From: Holophagaceae bacterium
Lineage (GTDB): Bacteria; Acidobacteriota; Holophagae; Holophagales; Holophagaceae
DNA length: 53,462 bases
NCBI GenBank assembly: GCA_013334395.1
Contig: JAAXXS010000006.1
Coordinates: 1 to 53,462 of the forward strand
Reading direction: 5' to 3'
The position numbers were made by a program, and so were the translations under genes. Positions 8,972 through 16,319 of this stretch are shown piece after piece. The notes below the pieces were generated by a model, which saw nothing but the letters and a program-made list of their open reading frames with translations, had not been told where the DNA came from and did not search any database. Every line of letters starts with the position of its first letter. The first letter of the stretch is position 1.

Positions 8972-10599
8972 GGGGAGACCCTCCGGCAGGATTCGAGTGG
9001 AATGGGTCCGAGGCGCAGGTGGGCCATGTATCGGTCCTCCCAGTCCGGGATCAAGGACAGATTCACAAGTCGGGCCCGGCTGGCGACCGCAGCCAGGACC
9101 GCGTTGGCATCGGTGGCAAGGAGGGCCCACTCACAGCCGACCAAAGCCGCATGACCATGCAGCTCAATGCGCTGCTCCTCCACCTGCGGCAAGAGGCCCA
9201 CGGCCTGGGCATGGCCGACATGGAGGCTCCGCCCGAAGGCGCCACAGACGCAGAGGCGCCGGAGGTCCCGCCAACCTAGACCGGCCAGCTCCAGCAGCTC
9301 CTCCATGGCGGAGGCTTGGGCTGCCTTGGCCCGCTGGAAGGTGTCCACATCCCCCGCGCTGAGGGCGCTCTGCGGAATGGCCGGATCCAGCGGGTGGCCC
9401 CCGGGCCCGGCTGGCCGGGAGAAGCGACCCGAGGGTTTGAGGAGGCCTGCTCCTAGGAGAAGCGCCACCGCATCGACGAGGCCGGAGCCGCAGAAGCCCC
9501 GCGCTGGCAGCCCGCCGAAAGTCTCGCAGATGAAGCCCTCGCCTTCCGGACAGGGGAGCACATGGGCGATGGCGCCCGGTCCGGCGGGGGCACCGAAGCG
9601 GAGTCCGGCTCCCTCGAAGGCCGGGCCGCCGGGCACCGAGGAGACGTGCAGCACGGACCCATCCCAGAGGGCCAGCTCCGTGTTGGTCCCCACGTCCACC
9701 AGCAGGGAGCCAGGCGGTCCTTCCAGAAGGCCGGTTCCCACCACGGCGGCCAGCAGATCCGATCCCACGAAGCCCGCCAGGGGAGCGGGAAGCAGGATTT
9801 CCGCCCGGCCGAGGTGCCACTCCGCCTGCCAGGCGGAGGGATCCATGGGGCTCACTTCGATGGCGCGCTGCCACTGCGTGGGATCGAGAAGAGCCGGCAG
9901 CCCCGCTCCCGTCAGCAAAGCCAGCATGGCCGTATTGCCCACCACCACGATCCGGCCGAGCTCCGCTGGCGGGACCCCGGAGTCCCCCAGCTCCTGCGCC
10001 AGGATGTCGCCGATGGCCTGCAGGATGGCCCCGCGCGCGAGGTCGGTGAGCTCTGGCCTGCGATGGGGATAGTTCACGGCCGTGCTCACCCGGTTCAGCA
10101 CATCGGCCCCGAAGACCTCCTGGGGGTTCGGGCCGCTGCGGGAGGCGATCCGTCGCCCCTGCGCAAGGTCCCAGAGTGAGACCCGGATTCGGGTTGTGCC
10201 CAGGTCCACGGCTACCCCATAGCGGGCGGCCCCCGCCGCGGATCGCAGCCCCGGCCCAGGGGGCAGCTCCTCCAGCGGGATGCTCGCCCACGACGAAGCC
10301 TTCTCGCCCTGCTCTACTTCAATTTCCGCGTCGCCCCCTACCCTGAGCTGGCAGGCCAGACGCAGCCCGCGGGCCAGCTCCTCACCGGACAGCTTCCGAC
10401 ATTCCGCTGCCGTCGGAGGGTTGGTCTGGCCGCTCACCACGCGGACCACGCAGGCGCCGCACGTGCCCACCCCTCCGCAGGCTGTGGGAACCCGGGCCTC
10501 CGTCTCGGCCAGGGCCTCGCGAACCGACTGCGCACCGTCAACGGTCAGCCAATGCTGACCCTTGGAAGTGCCTACGCGCAGATTCGCCATCAGAGACAT
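8968..10599 (-). CDS. Reductive activator of corrinoid proteins: 2Fe-2S ferredoxin plus ASKHA (DUF4445) domain
   Basis: A 543-residue protein of the RACo type, which uses ATP and an iron-sulfur cluster to reduce accidentally oxidised Co(II) corrinoid back to Co(I). The N-terminal plant-type ferredoxin domain has C41-x5-C47-x2-C50 and C83. A linker leads to an actin-like fold beginning with GVAVDLGTTRIRVSLWD (about residue 130), with a second phosphate-binding motif, SLLVDVGTNTELALWDG. The C-terminal region is the DUF4445 domain with CGAFGRSLHVGHA. It is the first gene of the five-gene unit and is preceded by an AT-rich leader with a palindrome. A second ATG nine bases downstream is an alternative start. 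Confidence 0.9.
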   Translation of the reverse strand: MSLMANLRVGTSKGQHWLTVDGAQSVREALAETEARVPTACGGVGTCGACVVRVVSGQTNPPTAAECRKLSGEELARGLRLACQLRVGGDAEIEVEQGEKASSWASIPLEELPPGPGLRSAAGAARYGVAVDLGTTRIRVSLWDLAQGRRIASRSGPNPQEVFGADVLNRVSTAVNYPHRRPELTDLARGAILQAIGDILAQELGDSGVPPAELGRIVVVGNTAMLALLTGAGLPALLDPTQWQRAIEVSPMDPSAWQAEWHLGRAEILLPAPLAGFVGSDLLAAVVGTGLLEGPPGSLLVDVGTNTELALWDGSVLHVSSVPGGPAFEGAGLRFGAPAGPGAIAHVLPCPEGEGFICETFGGLPARGFCGSGLVDAVALLLGAGLLKPSGRFSRPAGPGGHPLDPAIPQSALSAGDVDTFQRAKAAQASAMEELLELAGLGWRDLRRLCVCGAFGRSLHVGHAQAVGLLPQVEEQRIELHGHAALVGCEWALLATDANAVLAAVASRARLVNLSLIPDWEDRYMAHLRLGPIPLESCRRVSP

Positions 10600-10621
10600 C
10601 CCACTGTCGGAGTCAGAGCAT

Positions 10622-10636
10622 GCGACATCATGTCGC
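10622..10636. promoter_or_regulatory. Perfect 15-base palindrome upstream of the corrinoid operon, candidate operator
   Basis: GCGACATCATGTCGC is a perfect palindrome with seven-base arms around one central base. It sits 23 bases ahead of the activator start codon in an AT-rich leader. The position is right for an operator or a leader hairpin of the corrinoid operon. No regulator gene lies next to it, and it matches no operator family that I recognise. Confidence 0.45.
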
Positions 10637-10860
10637 TTAATTACTCCTCGTCCGCAGCAGAGTGAGGCCCAAGTTATGGAGTGGAATTCAGAGCGATTTT
10701 TCGAATAAAGGAATTTATGATCCTATTAATATGCATTACCTTAATACGGCGCACCTGAAACAATGCGGATTCAAACCATCGATACACGCCTGAGTATTGG
10801 TTCATCAGTTGCGATGAACTATCTCTTTAATCAAGGTATATCAAGAAATTCCATCCTTCC

Positions 10861-11040
10861 TCACAACCATGAAAGCGCCTGGCGAACGGCCAAGCGCTTG
10901 TCTTGCCCGCCGAAGAAGGTCAGCTTGTCGGCCTCAGGCTTGGACAGGAGCACCGCCTGCAGGTCGGGTGCCAGGTTAGTGAGGGCATGCACCTGGGCCA
11001 GAGCTCGGGCATTGGCGTGCTCTAGAGACGAGGGCGCGAC
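10861..11040 (-). pseudogene. Remnant of an unidentified gene (C-terminal about 59 codons)
   Basis: On the minus strand the frame ending with TGA at 10861 reads like genuine protein: NLAPDLQAVLLSKPEADKL followed by TFFGGQDKRLAVRQALSWL and stop. Third-position G+C and residue content match real genes here. However, the frame is closed by a TGA at 11041-11043 and has no start codon, so only the tail of a former gene remains. I do not recognise the family. It lies directly behind the 5'-nucleotidase gene on the same strand but in another frame, and next to the AT-rich spacer, so it may mark an old insertion or deletion. Confidence 0.4.
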
Positions 11041-11055
11041 TCATGCGGCCCGCAT

Positions 11056-12834
11056 CTAGCTGAAGGGGTGCAGGAACCCGGCAGCCCCCGGGTTCCCGGC
11101 CTCTGCCCTGCGGGAGAGCAGGCCCATGCTGATCGCGGATGACAGGATGGTGATGCGGGGCTCTGTGGGATTCCTGACCGTGACCAGCGTTTTCAGGTGG
11201 TCCCTGAGGGCGTCGCTGTCGATGATCCCGGTGTCGCTCCGGAAATCCGTGGCATTCCGGAGGGTGGCAAAGCCGTCGCCGCCCCCGGCCACGAAGGCGT
11301 TTACCACCACGCGGTAGGTGGCGTCGGAGCGCACTGGCTGGTAGGCGCCGCTGGCATCCTTGATGGCTAGGCTCGCCACCCGGAGGCCCTTGGCCGCCGC
11401 CGGCTGGACACTGAAGCTGACGCCGCCGACGTAGGGCATGAGGGGTGGCACCTGCTGGGGATACTTGGTCAGCAGGAAGTCGATGCCTTCCTCTAGGGCC
11501 GTCCTCAGTTCCACCCCGGTCAGATCCACCAGTACCAGGCTGTTGGCGAAGGGCATGACCTCCAGCACATCGCCCACGGAGATGGTGCCGGCCGCGAGGT
11601 CCTTGCGCACCCCGCCCTGGTTCAGGATGGCCACCTGCGCGTGCGGCACCGCGGCCAGCATGGAGTCCGCCGCCAGCGGCCCCGGGCCAGAGTTCAGGCC
11701 GCGCGGCAGGGCCTCGGCCGCAGTGGCAACGGAGACGGAACGGAACGCGGCCACCTGCTCGGTGTAGGGCGCGAGCTGCGCGGAGAGGCCCGGGTCCTCG
11801 GCCACGATGCGGGCCAGGCCGGACTGCGTCAGGGTCTGGACGAGCTCCCGGTAGGGCTCGGTGCCGGGCAGCACCATGACGCCGCTGCGGGTGAAGGTGT
11901 CGCCCACGGGCAGGATGGGGTTGGCGCGCCAGGAGAGCACCTGGCCCGCAGGGTCGAACCGCACCTGCAGCCGCCCGACCACCTGGCCCCACTGCCAGGC
12001 CTGGGTCACCAGGACCCGGGCACCGTCCGGGGCCAGGACCACGGTGGGAGTGAGGCCCTCGGGGGTCAGGCCGAGGGTGGCCAGGGCCGACCCCTCCCCC
12101 AGCAGGGTGTGGCTGTGCCCGCCCACGATGATGTCCACCCCTGAGATCTGGGCAGCCAGGGCCAGATCCTGGGCGTAGCCGAGATGGGACAGCAGGACGA
12201 TCTTGTCGATCCCCATGGCGCCGAGGTCGGCGACCTGCTGGTGGACACTGGCCACAGCGTCCTTGAACACGGCCTTGCCCACATCGAGGGTGGTCTGGGG
12301 CGTGGTCTCGGTGGTGACGCCGAGGATGGCGACCCGCTCGCCGTTCACCCGCTTCACCCGGAACGGACTCACCAGGGGGGCCAGGCTGGGCTCCGCCGAG
12401 AAGTCGATGTTGGCGGAGAGCCAGGGGAAGCGGCTCTGACCGATCCAACCCGGGATGGGCTTGAGGCCCCGGTCGAACTCGTGGTTGCCGAAGGTCAGGG
12501 CATCCACGCCAAGACGGTTGAGGAAGTCGTATTCCACGGCGCCGCTGAACAAGGTGAAGTAGAGGGTTCCCTGCACGGCGTCGCCGCCATGCAGCAGCAG
12601 CAGGGCGGGATCCTCGGCGCGCATCTGGTCGAGGGTGGTCTTGATCCGCGCCATGCCCCCCATGGGCACGGTGGTCTTCACGCCGCCGAGGGTCAGGTCC
12701 ACGGGCACGGACTCCAGGTGGGAGTGGGTGTCATTCAGGTGGGCCAGGGTCAGCTCGAAGGTGGAGGGGTGGCTGCCGCCACAGGCGAAGAGCAGGAAGG
12801 CTGCCGCGCAGACAAGAACCTTGACCGGATGCAT
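11056..12834 (-). CDS. 5'-nucleotidase / UshA-family metallophosphoesterase lipoprotein
   Basis: A 592-residue exported enzyme that hydrolyses nucleotides or related phosphate esters outside the inner membrane. The start at 12834 gives a lipoprotein signal peptide (MHPVKVLVCAAAFLLFACGG, lipobox LFAC). The N-terminal metallophosphoesterase domain has the metal motifs LAHLNDTHSH, HGGDAVQG, TFGNHEFDRG and VGGHSHTLLG. The C-terminal half is the 5'-nucleotidase substrate domain, including AILNQGGVRKDL and FVAGGGDGFATL. An earlier in-frame start would add eight residues and spoil the signal peptide. It follows the S10 carboxypeptidase by 42 bases on the same strand, so the two are probably co-transcribed as scavenging enzymes. 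Confidence 0.9.
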   Translation of the reverse strand: MHPVKVLVCAAAFLLFACGGSHPSTFELTLAHLNDTHSHLESVPVDLTLGGVKTTVPMGGMARIKTTLDQMRAEDPALLLLHGGDAVQGTLYFTLFSGAVEYDFLNRLGVDALTFGNHEFDRGLKPIPGWIGQSRFPWLSANIDFSAEPSLAPLVSPFRVKRVNGERVAILGVTTETTPQTTLDVGKAVFKDAVASVHQQVADLGAMGIDKIVLLSHLGYAQDLALAAQISGVDIIVGGHSHTLLGEGSALATLGLTPEGLTPTVVLAPDGARVLVTQAWQWGQVVGRLQVRFDPAGQVLSWRANPILPVGDTFTRSGVMVLPGTEPYRELVQTLTQSGLARIVAEDPGLSAQLAPYTEQVAAFRSVSVATAAEALPRGLNSGPGPLAADSMLAAVPHAQVAILNQGGVRKDLAAGTISVGDVLEVMPFANSLVLVDLTGVELRTALEEGIDFLLTKYPQQVPPLMPYVGGVSFSVQPAAAKGLRVASLAIKDASGAYQPVRSDATYRVVVNAFVAGGGDGFATLRNATDFRSDTGIIDSDALRDHLKTLVTVRNPTEPRITILSSAISMGLLSRRAEAGNPGAAGFLHPFS

Positions 12835-12876
12835 GGCGGCTCCCTGATGACAGCCCATTCCTGGGGCCGACCCCGG

Positions 12877-14646
12877 TTAGGGGGCCATCCAGTTCCGGAC
12901 ATCCAGGAGCAACTTATCGGGCTGCGCCGAGGAGACGGAGTGACCGGAGGTGGGGTAGTAGGGGTAATGGAGGGTGACGCTGGCGGGGGTGGCCAGGGGC
13001 GCCAGGGAACCCGGGACGTAGTTCACCTGGAAGGTGCCGTGGGTCTGCAGGGGCGTCTGGCTGCCCCGCACCGCTGTGACGGACTTGACGATGCTGGTGT
13101 GCCGCTGCAGGGCCTTGGGCAGCGCCGGAGAATAGATCACCAGATCCAGTTCCGCATCCGTCAGCAGCGTGGAGACCAGGCTGATGTTCTCCAGGAACAT
13201 GTTGCCGTAGAGAGGGGACTTGTCGGGACTGACGAGGTAGCCCTTGGCGGTGGCCTGGTTGCTCATGAATCGCTTGAATACGTAAGCATTGGTGGTGTCG
13301 AGGTGGGCGTCCCAGTAGTCCGGCTTGCCGAACTCGGCCTCGAAGGAACCGGCGCCCTGGGCGCCTAGCAGCGCGGCCTGGTAGAGGTTGGACTGCTCCT
13401 CGGTCTCGATCCAGGTCTTGGCCCACTCGGACAGGTCCTCCCCTGCGGTGGCGGTCATGGAGCTCCCGCCTGTGTGGTAGCGGTAGGCCTCCGTCCGCTG
13501 CTCCTTCCGGAAGCCGGGGATGTTCCTCACGTCCTGGTCACCGAGGATGGCGTTCATGGCACTCACACTGGTCAGGCTCTGGAGCGCGAAGTTCTCCAGG
13601 GCATCCGACCAGGCGTAGATGGGCGAGACCGCCCACTTGGTGTAGATGTAGCGGTCCCGGCGGCAGAAGGGCAGGACGATGAAGGTGACATAGGTGAACT
13701 TGTCGACGTTGCCAACCCGCAGAAACGGCAAGCCCCAGGCTTCCCGGGAGATCTGGTCGATGATGGAGCCGTCCTGGTAGTACATGGTCGCGGCTTCCTG
13801 GTTCTGGAAGTCCCCCGTGAGCTGCGGCTGGATGAGAACCTGCCGACCGAACTGCCGCGCCACGATTTCCGGGGCCACACTCGCCGTGCTCGTGGCCAGC
13901 CCCTGGTTGAAGAAGGTCTTGATCTCCGCGGCCAGGGTGGCGTCCTTGTAGACCTTCACTCCCGTGCCGTAATGCTCGTGGAAGAGCAGGAGGTTCAGCA
14001 TGGTGGACACGCGGGTGCCCCCGTAGCTCTCGCCGACCAGCACCACGGGGTTGTTCCGGATGTCGCTGTGCTCGTCCAGGAAGCGGAGCAGCACGCGGAT
14101 CACCTGGGCCGCGTCGATGAAGGGATTCTGGTTCTGGACATCAAACTCCGCCTGCCGCTTCAGGGTGACATCAGGGTTCGCCATGAGGTTGTAGGAGAAC
14201 CCTGTCATCGGGGCATCGATGTAGAGAAGGTTGCCGATGGCTGTCCAGCTGTGGGGGTTCTTGGAGAACTGCGAACCCGGGCTCTGCTGGTGCTCCCGGT
14301 CCAGGGTGTAGGGGGCGGTGTTCATGCTGAACAGGTTGCTCGTGGTGGCGCAGCCAGGCCCGCCATTGAGGAACACGAACAGGGGGGCGTCCTTCGGAGC
14401 CATGCCGGTCGCCGGGAAGTAGGCGTGCCAGACGCGGGTCCGGGAGGAGGCAAAGGCCAGGGTGCCGAGCCCGGTCTGCTGAAAGCTGAAGGGGATGCTC
14501 TCAAGTTCCCGGAAGCCCGCTTGGCTCTGCGAAGATGTGCGGACCGCCATCACCCGAGGCGGGGTCGCCCGGTTCGAGTAGCACCCACCCAGGCTCAGGG
14601 CCAGGAGCAGCGTGCCGCCACCAAGCAGACGGTTGGGAATCCTCAT
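12877..14646 (-). CDS. Serine carboxypeptidase, S10 family, lipoprotein
   Basis: A 589-residue exported peptidase. The start at 14646 opens with MRIPNRLLGGGTLLLALSLG and a lipobox ending in GGC. The oxyanion segment FLNGGPGCATTSNLF and the nucleophile motif GESYGG (about residue 190) are typical of S10 serine carboxypeptidases, which remove C-terminal residues from peptides. A late SGHSVSSAQP supplies the candidate catalytic His, and an Asp in LTDAELDLVIYSP or nearby would complete the triad. Bacterial S10 members are less common than eukaryotic ones but occur in Acidobacteriota. A frame extension beyond the ATG is not supported. It is divergent from the alpha/beta hydrolase gene across a 163-base gap. 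Confidence 0.88.
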   Translation of the reverse strand: MRIPNRLLGGGTLLLALSLGGCYSNRATPPRVMAVRTSSQSQAGFRELESIPFSFQQTGLGTLAFASSRTRVWHAYFPATGMAPKDAPLFVFLNGGPGCATTSNLFSMNTAPYTLDREHQQSPGSQFSKNPHSWTAIGNLLYIDAPMTGFSYNLMANPDVTLKRQAEFDVQNQNPFIDAAQVIRVLLRFLDEHSDIRNNPVVLVGESYGGTRVSTMLNLLLFHEHYGTGVKVYKDATLAAEIKTFFNQGLATSTASVAPEIVARQFGRQVLIQPQLTGDFQNQEAATMYYQDGSIIDQISREAWGLPFLRVGNVDKFTYVTFIVLPFCRRDRYIYTKWAVSPIYAWSDALENFALQSLTSVSAMNAILGDQDVRNIPGFRKEQRTEAYRYHTGGSSMTATAGEDLSEWAKTWIETEEQSNLYQAALLGAQGAGSFEAEFGKPDYWDAHLDTTNAYVFKRFMSNQATAKGYLVSPDKSPLYGNMFLENISLVSTLLTDAELDLVIYSPALPKALQRHTSIVKSVTAVRGSQTPLQTHGTFQVNYVPGSLAPLATPASVTLHYPYYPTSGHSVSSAQPDKLLLDVRNWMAP

Positions 14647-14689
14647 GGGGCGCACCTCTGGACCGAGTGTGGGGCGGAACCCAAATAAA

Positions 14690-14701
14690 GATATGCATAT
14701 C
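14690..14701. promoter_or_regulatory. Palindrome GATATGCATATC in the divergent promoter region
   Basis: A perfect 12-base palindrome lies 44 bases upstream of the S10 carboxypeptidase ATG and 109 bases upstream of the opposing hydrolase ATG, in a locally AT-rich stretch (AATAAAGATATGCATATCG). This is the usual place for a shared operator or promoter elements, but no regulator is adjacent. Confidence 0.35.
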
Positions 14702-14809
14702 GTCAACGTATGTGCCGGTTGCGCGCAGGGGGTGGACCTGAAGGGTGCTTTCTTCCAAGTTCGCGGGGTTCTCCATGAGATAGTCCACCGTCTCTCCTGG
14801 AGGACCTGT

Positions 14810-16288
14810 ATGTGCCTCAACCCTGGACTTCGCGGTAAAGCAGCTCCTCAGCCATCTGGGGCGCCCTGCCCGGCACCCCGAAGACACCCGCTGGTCCTTC
14901 GCCTGTGCCTTGGCGTCCTGCTGGCTGCAACCCTGCTTTCTACCGGATGTGCAGGCAAGTCTTCAAGCTCCCAGCCTTCACCCGCCGAGCTCGGTGGGGA
15001 GCTCCTCCTGGCAGAGAAGGTGGGGGAACCGGCCAACCGCGACGACATGGAAAGCCGCTTCACCAGCCTGAAGTTGCACTCGCTCGATGCCTCGGTCGGC
15101 TCCGACGACCAGAGCATCGTCAAGTTCCTCGTGGATGTCGTCTGGAGCGCCGCGAAGAAGACTGCCCAGGGCGACAACTACTGGGTGACGACCGAGAAAA
15201 TTCACTACACGACCACGGATGCCAAGGGGAATGAAATCAGGGTGAGCGGCATTGCCTTCATTCCCTGGAACGCATCTCTGGTCAAGGCACCGATCCTCTG
15301 CCTGCAGCACGGGACCCAGATCTATCGGGATTACACTCCGTCCAAATTCCTGTACGACATGTGGAAATACATCGATGACCCGAAGGAGATCATGCTCTGG
15401 GCCGAGTCCATCGTTGGCTACATGTACGCCCATGCGGGCTACATTGTCGTCATGCCGGACTACCCGAGCATGGGTATCAACCGCGACTACCACCCCTACA
15501 TGGACCCGAGCATTGCCAACAGTGTCGTGGACTTGCACAAGGCCGTGCAGACCCGGCTGCTGCAGGACACGTGGAAGAAGTGGACCGTCTGGAACCAGCA
15601 GACCTTCCTCGTCGGCTTCTCCGAGGGGGGGTATGCAACCATGGTGGCCGCGCGGCGGATGCAGGAAAAGAGCCTTACCGTCACTGCGGTGGCGCCCCTG
15701 GACGGGCCCTACGACCTGTCCACGACCATGCGCAACCTCATGACCGCAAACGCGCCCCACAAGGCCCCGTATTTCCTCCCCTATACCCTGGTCTCCTTCC
15801 AAAAGATCAAAGGGGATGGCAGCTACAAGTTTTCCGACACCATGAAGACCCCGTGGAACGAGACCCTGCCCCCGATGCTGGACGGCAGCCGTAAGTCCGA
15901 GGAAGTCACCGACGCCATGCCCGTTCGCACCGATGGTCAGTGCTACCCGCTGGACATCCTGACCGCCAGCTTCCTGGCCCAGATGGCCAAGCCATACACC
16001 GGGAACGCGACCACCGACGGGCAAGTGGTCACGGACCTGGCCGCCAACGATGCCTACCGGGGGTGGAAGCCTGCCATGCCCATGCGCTTGTTCCATTGCC
16101 AGACGGACGACCTGGTGCCGGTCGGCAACTCGAGGGCGGCACTAAAGGCTTGGATCGACCAGACCAATGTTACGGGCGTCCAGGATGTGGTGCCGCTGAA
16201 CCTGGCGAATTCCCCGGTCCATGTCCAGGCCGCCCTCCCGGCCCTCCTCGATGGATTCCTTTGGATCGACGGCTATCGGAAGCGCTGA
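14810..16288 (+). CDS. Exported alpha/beta hydrolase lipoprotein (secretory lipase-like)
   Basis: A 492-residue hydrolase. The chosen ATG has TGGAGGA six bases upstream; the frame is open further left but without a ribosome site. A basic leader and hydrophobic segment LCLGVLLAATLLSTGC form a lipoprotein signal. The nucleophile elbow is GFSEGGYA (Ser within FLVGFSEGG), the candidate acid is in HCQTDDLVPVGNS, and the candidate His is in NSPVHVQAAL, in the order expected for the alpha/beta fold. Overall the pattern resembles secretory lipases and peptidase-like esterases; the substrate cannot be named. It is divergent from the S10 carboxypeptidase and convergent with the IlvA-RidA fusion. Confidence 0.75.
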   Translation: MCLNPGLRGKAAPQPSGAPCPAPRRHPLVLRLCLGVLLAATLLSTGCAGKSSSSQPSPAELGGELLLAEKVGEPANRDDMESRFTSLKLHSLDASVGSDDQSIVKFLVDVVWSAAKKTAQGDNYWVTTEKIHYTTTDAKGNEIRVSGIAFIPWNASLVKAPILCLQHGTQIYRDYTPSKFLYDMWKYIDDPKEIMLWAESIVGYMYAHAGYIVVMPDYPSMGINRDYHPYMDPSIANSVVDLHKAVQTRLLQDTWKKWTVWNQQTFLVGFSEGGYATMVAARRMQEKSLTVTAVAPLDGPYDLSTTMRNLMTANAPHKAPYFLPYTLVSFQKIKGDGSYKFSDTMKTPWNETLPPMLDGSRKSEEVTDAMPVRTDGQCYPLDILTASFLAQMAKPYTGNATTDGQVVTDLAANDAYRGWKPAMPMRLFHCQTDDLVPVGNSRAALKAWIDQTNVTGVQDVVPLNLANSPVHVQAALPALLDGFLWIDGYRKR

Positions 16289-16319
16289 ACCCGGCCCTGA
16301 GGTTTAGGCCACGCGTAGC

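Larger units (their letters stand above)
10600..11055. other. 456-base AT-rich intergenic region
   Basis: The part from about 10640 to 10870 is clearly richer in A+T than the rest of the window (for example GGAATTTATGATCC and ATTAATATGCATTACC). It holds no plausible gene on either strand. It should contain the promoter of the leftward corrinoid operon. The right part is a gene remnant (separate entry). A short plus-strand frame beginning at 10763 has no ribosome site and atypical composition, and was not accepted. Confidence 0.55.

Noticed and set aside
10600-10760. Possible cobalamin riboswitch before the corrinoid operon
   Set aside because: No B12-box-like sequence was recognised in the leader.
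10763-11059. Plus-strand 98-codon frame in the AT-rich spacer
   Set aside because: No ribosome site and a composition change halfway through. Its right half is antisense to the better-looking gene remnant.
14612-14809. N-terminal extension of the alpha/beta hydrolase
   Set aside because: Only the ATG at 14810 has a ribosome site and yields a lipoprotein signal. The extension crosses the divergent promoter.
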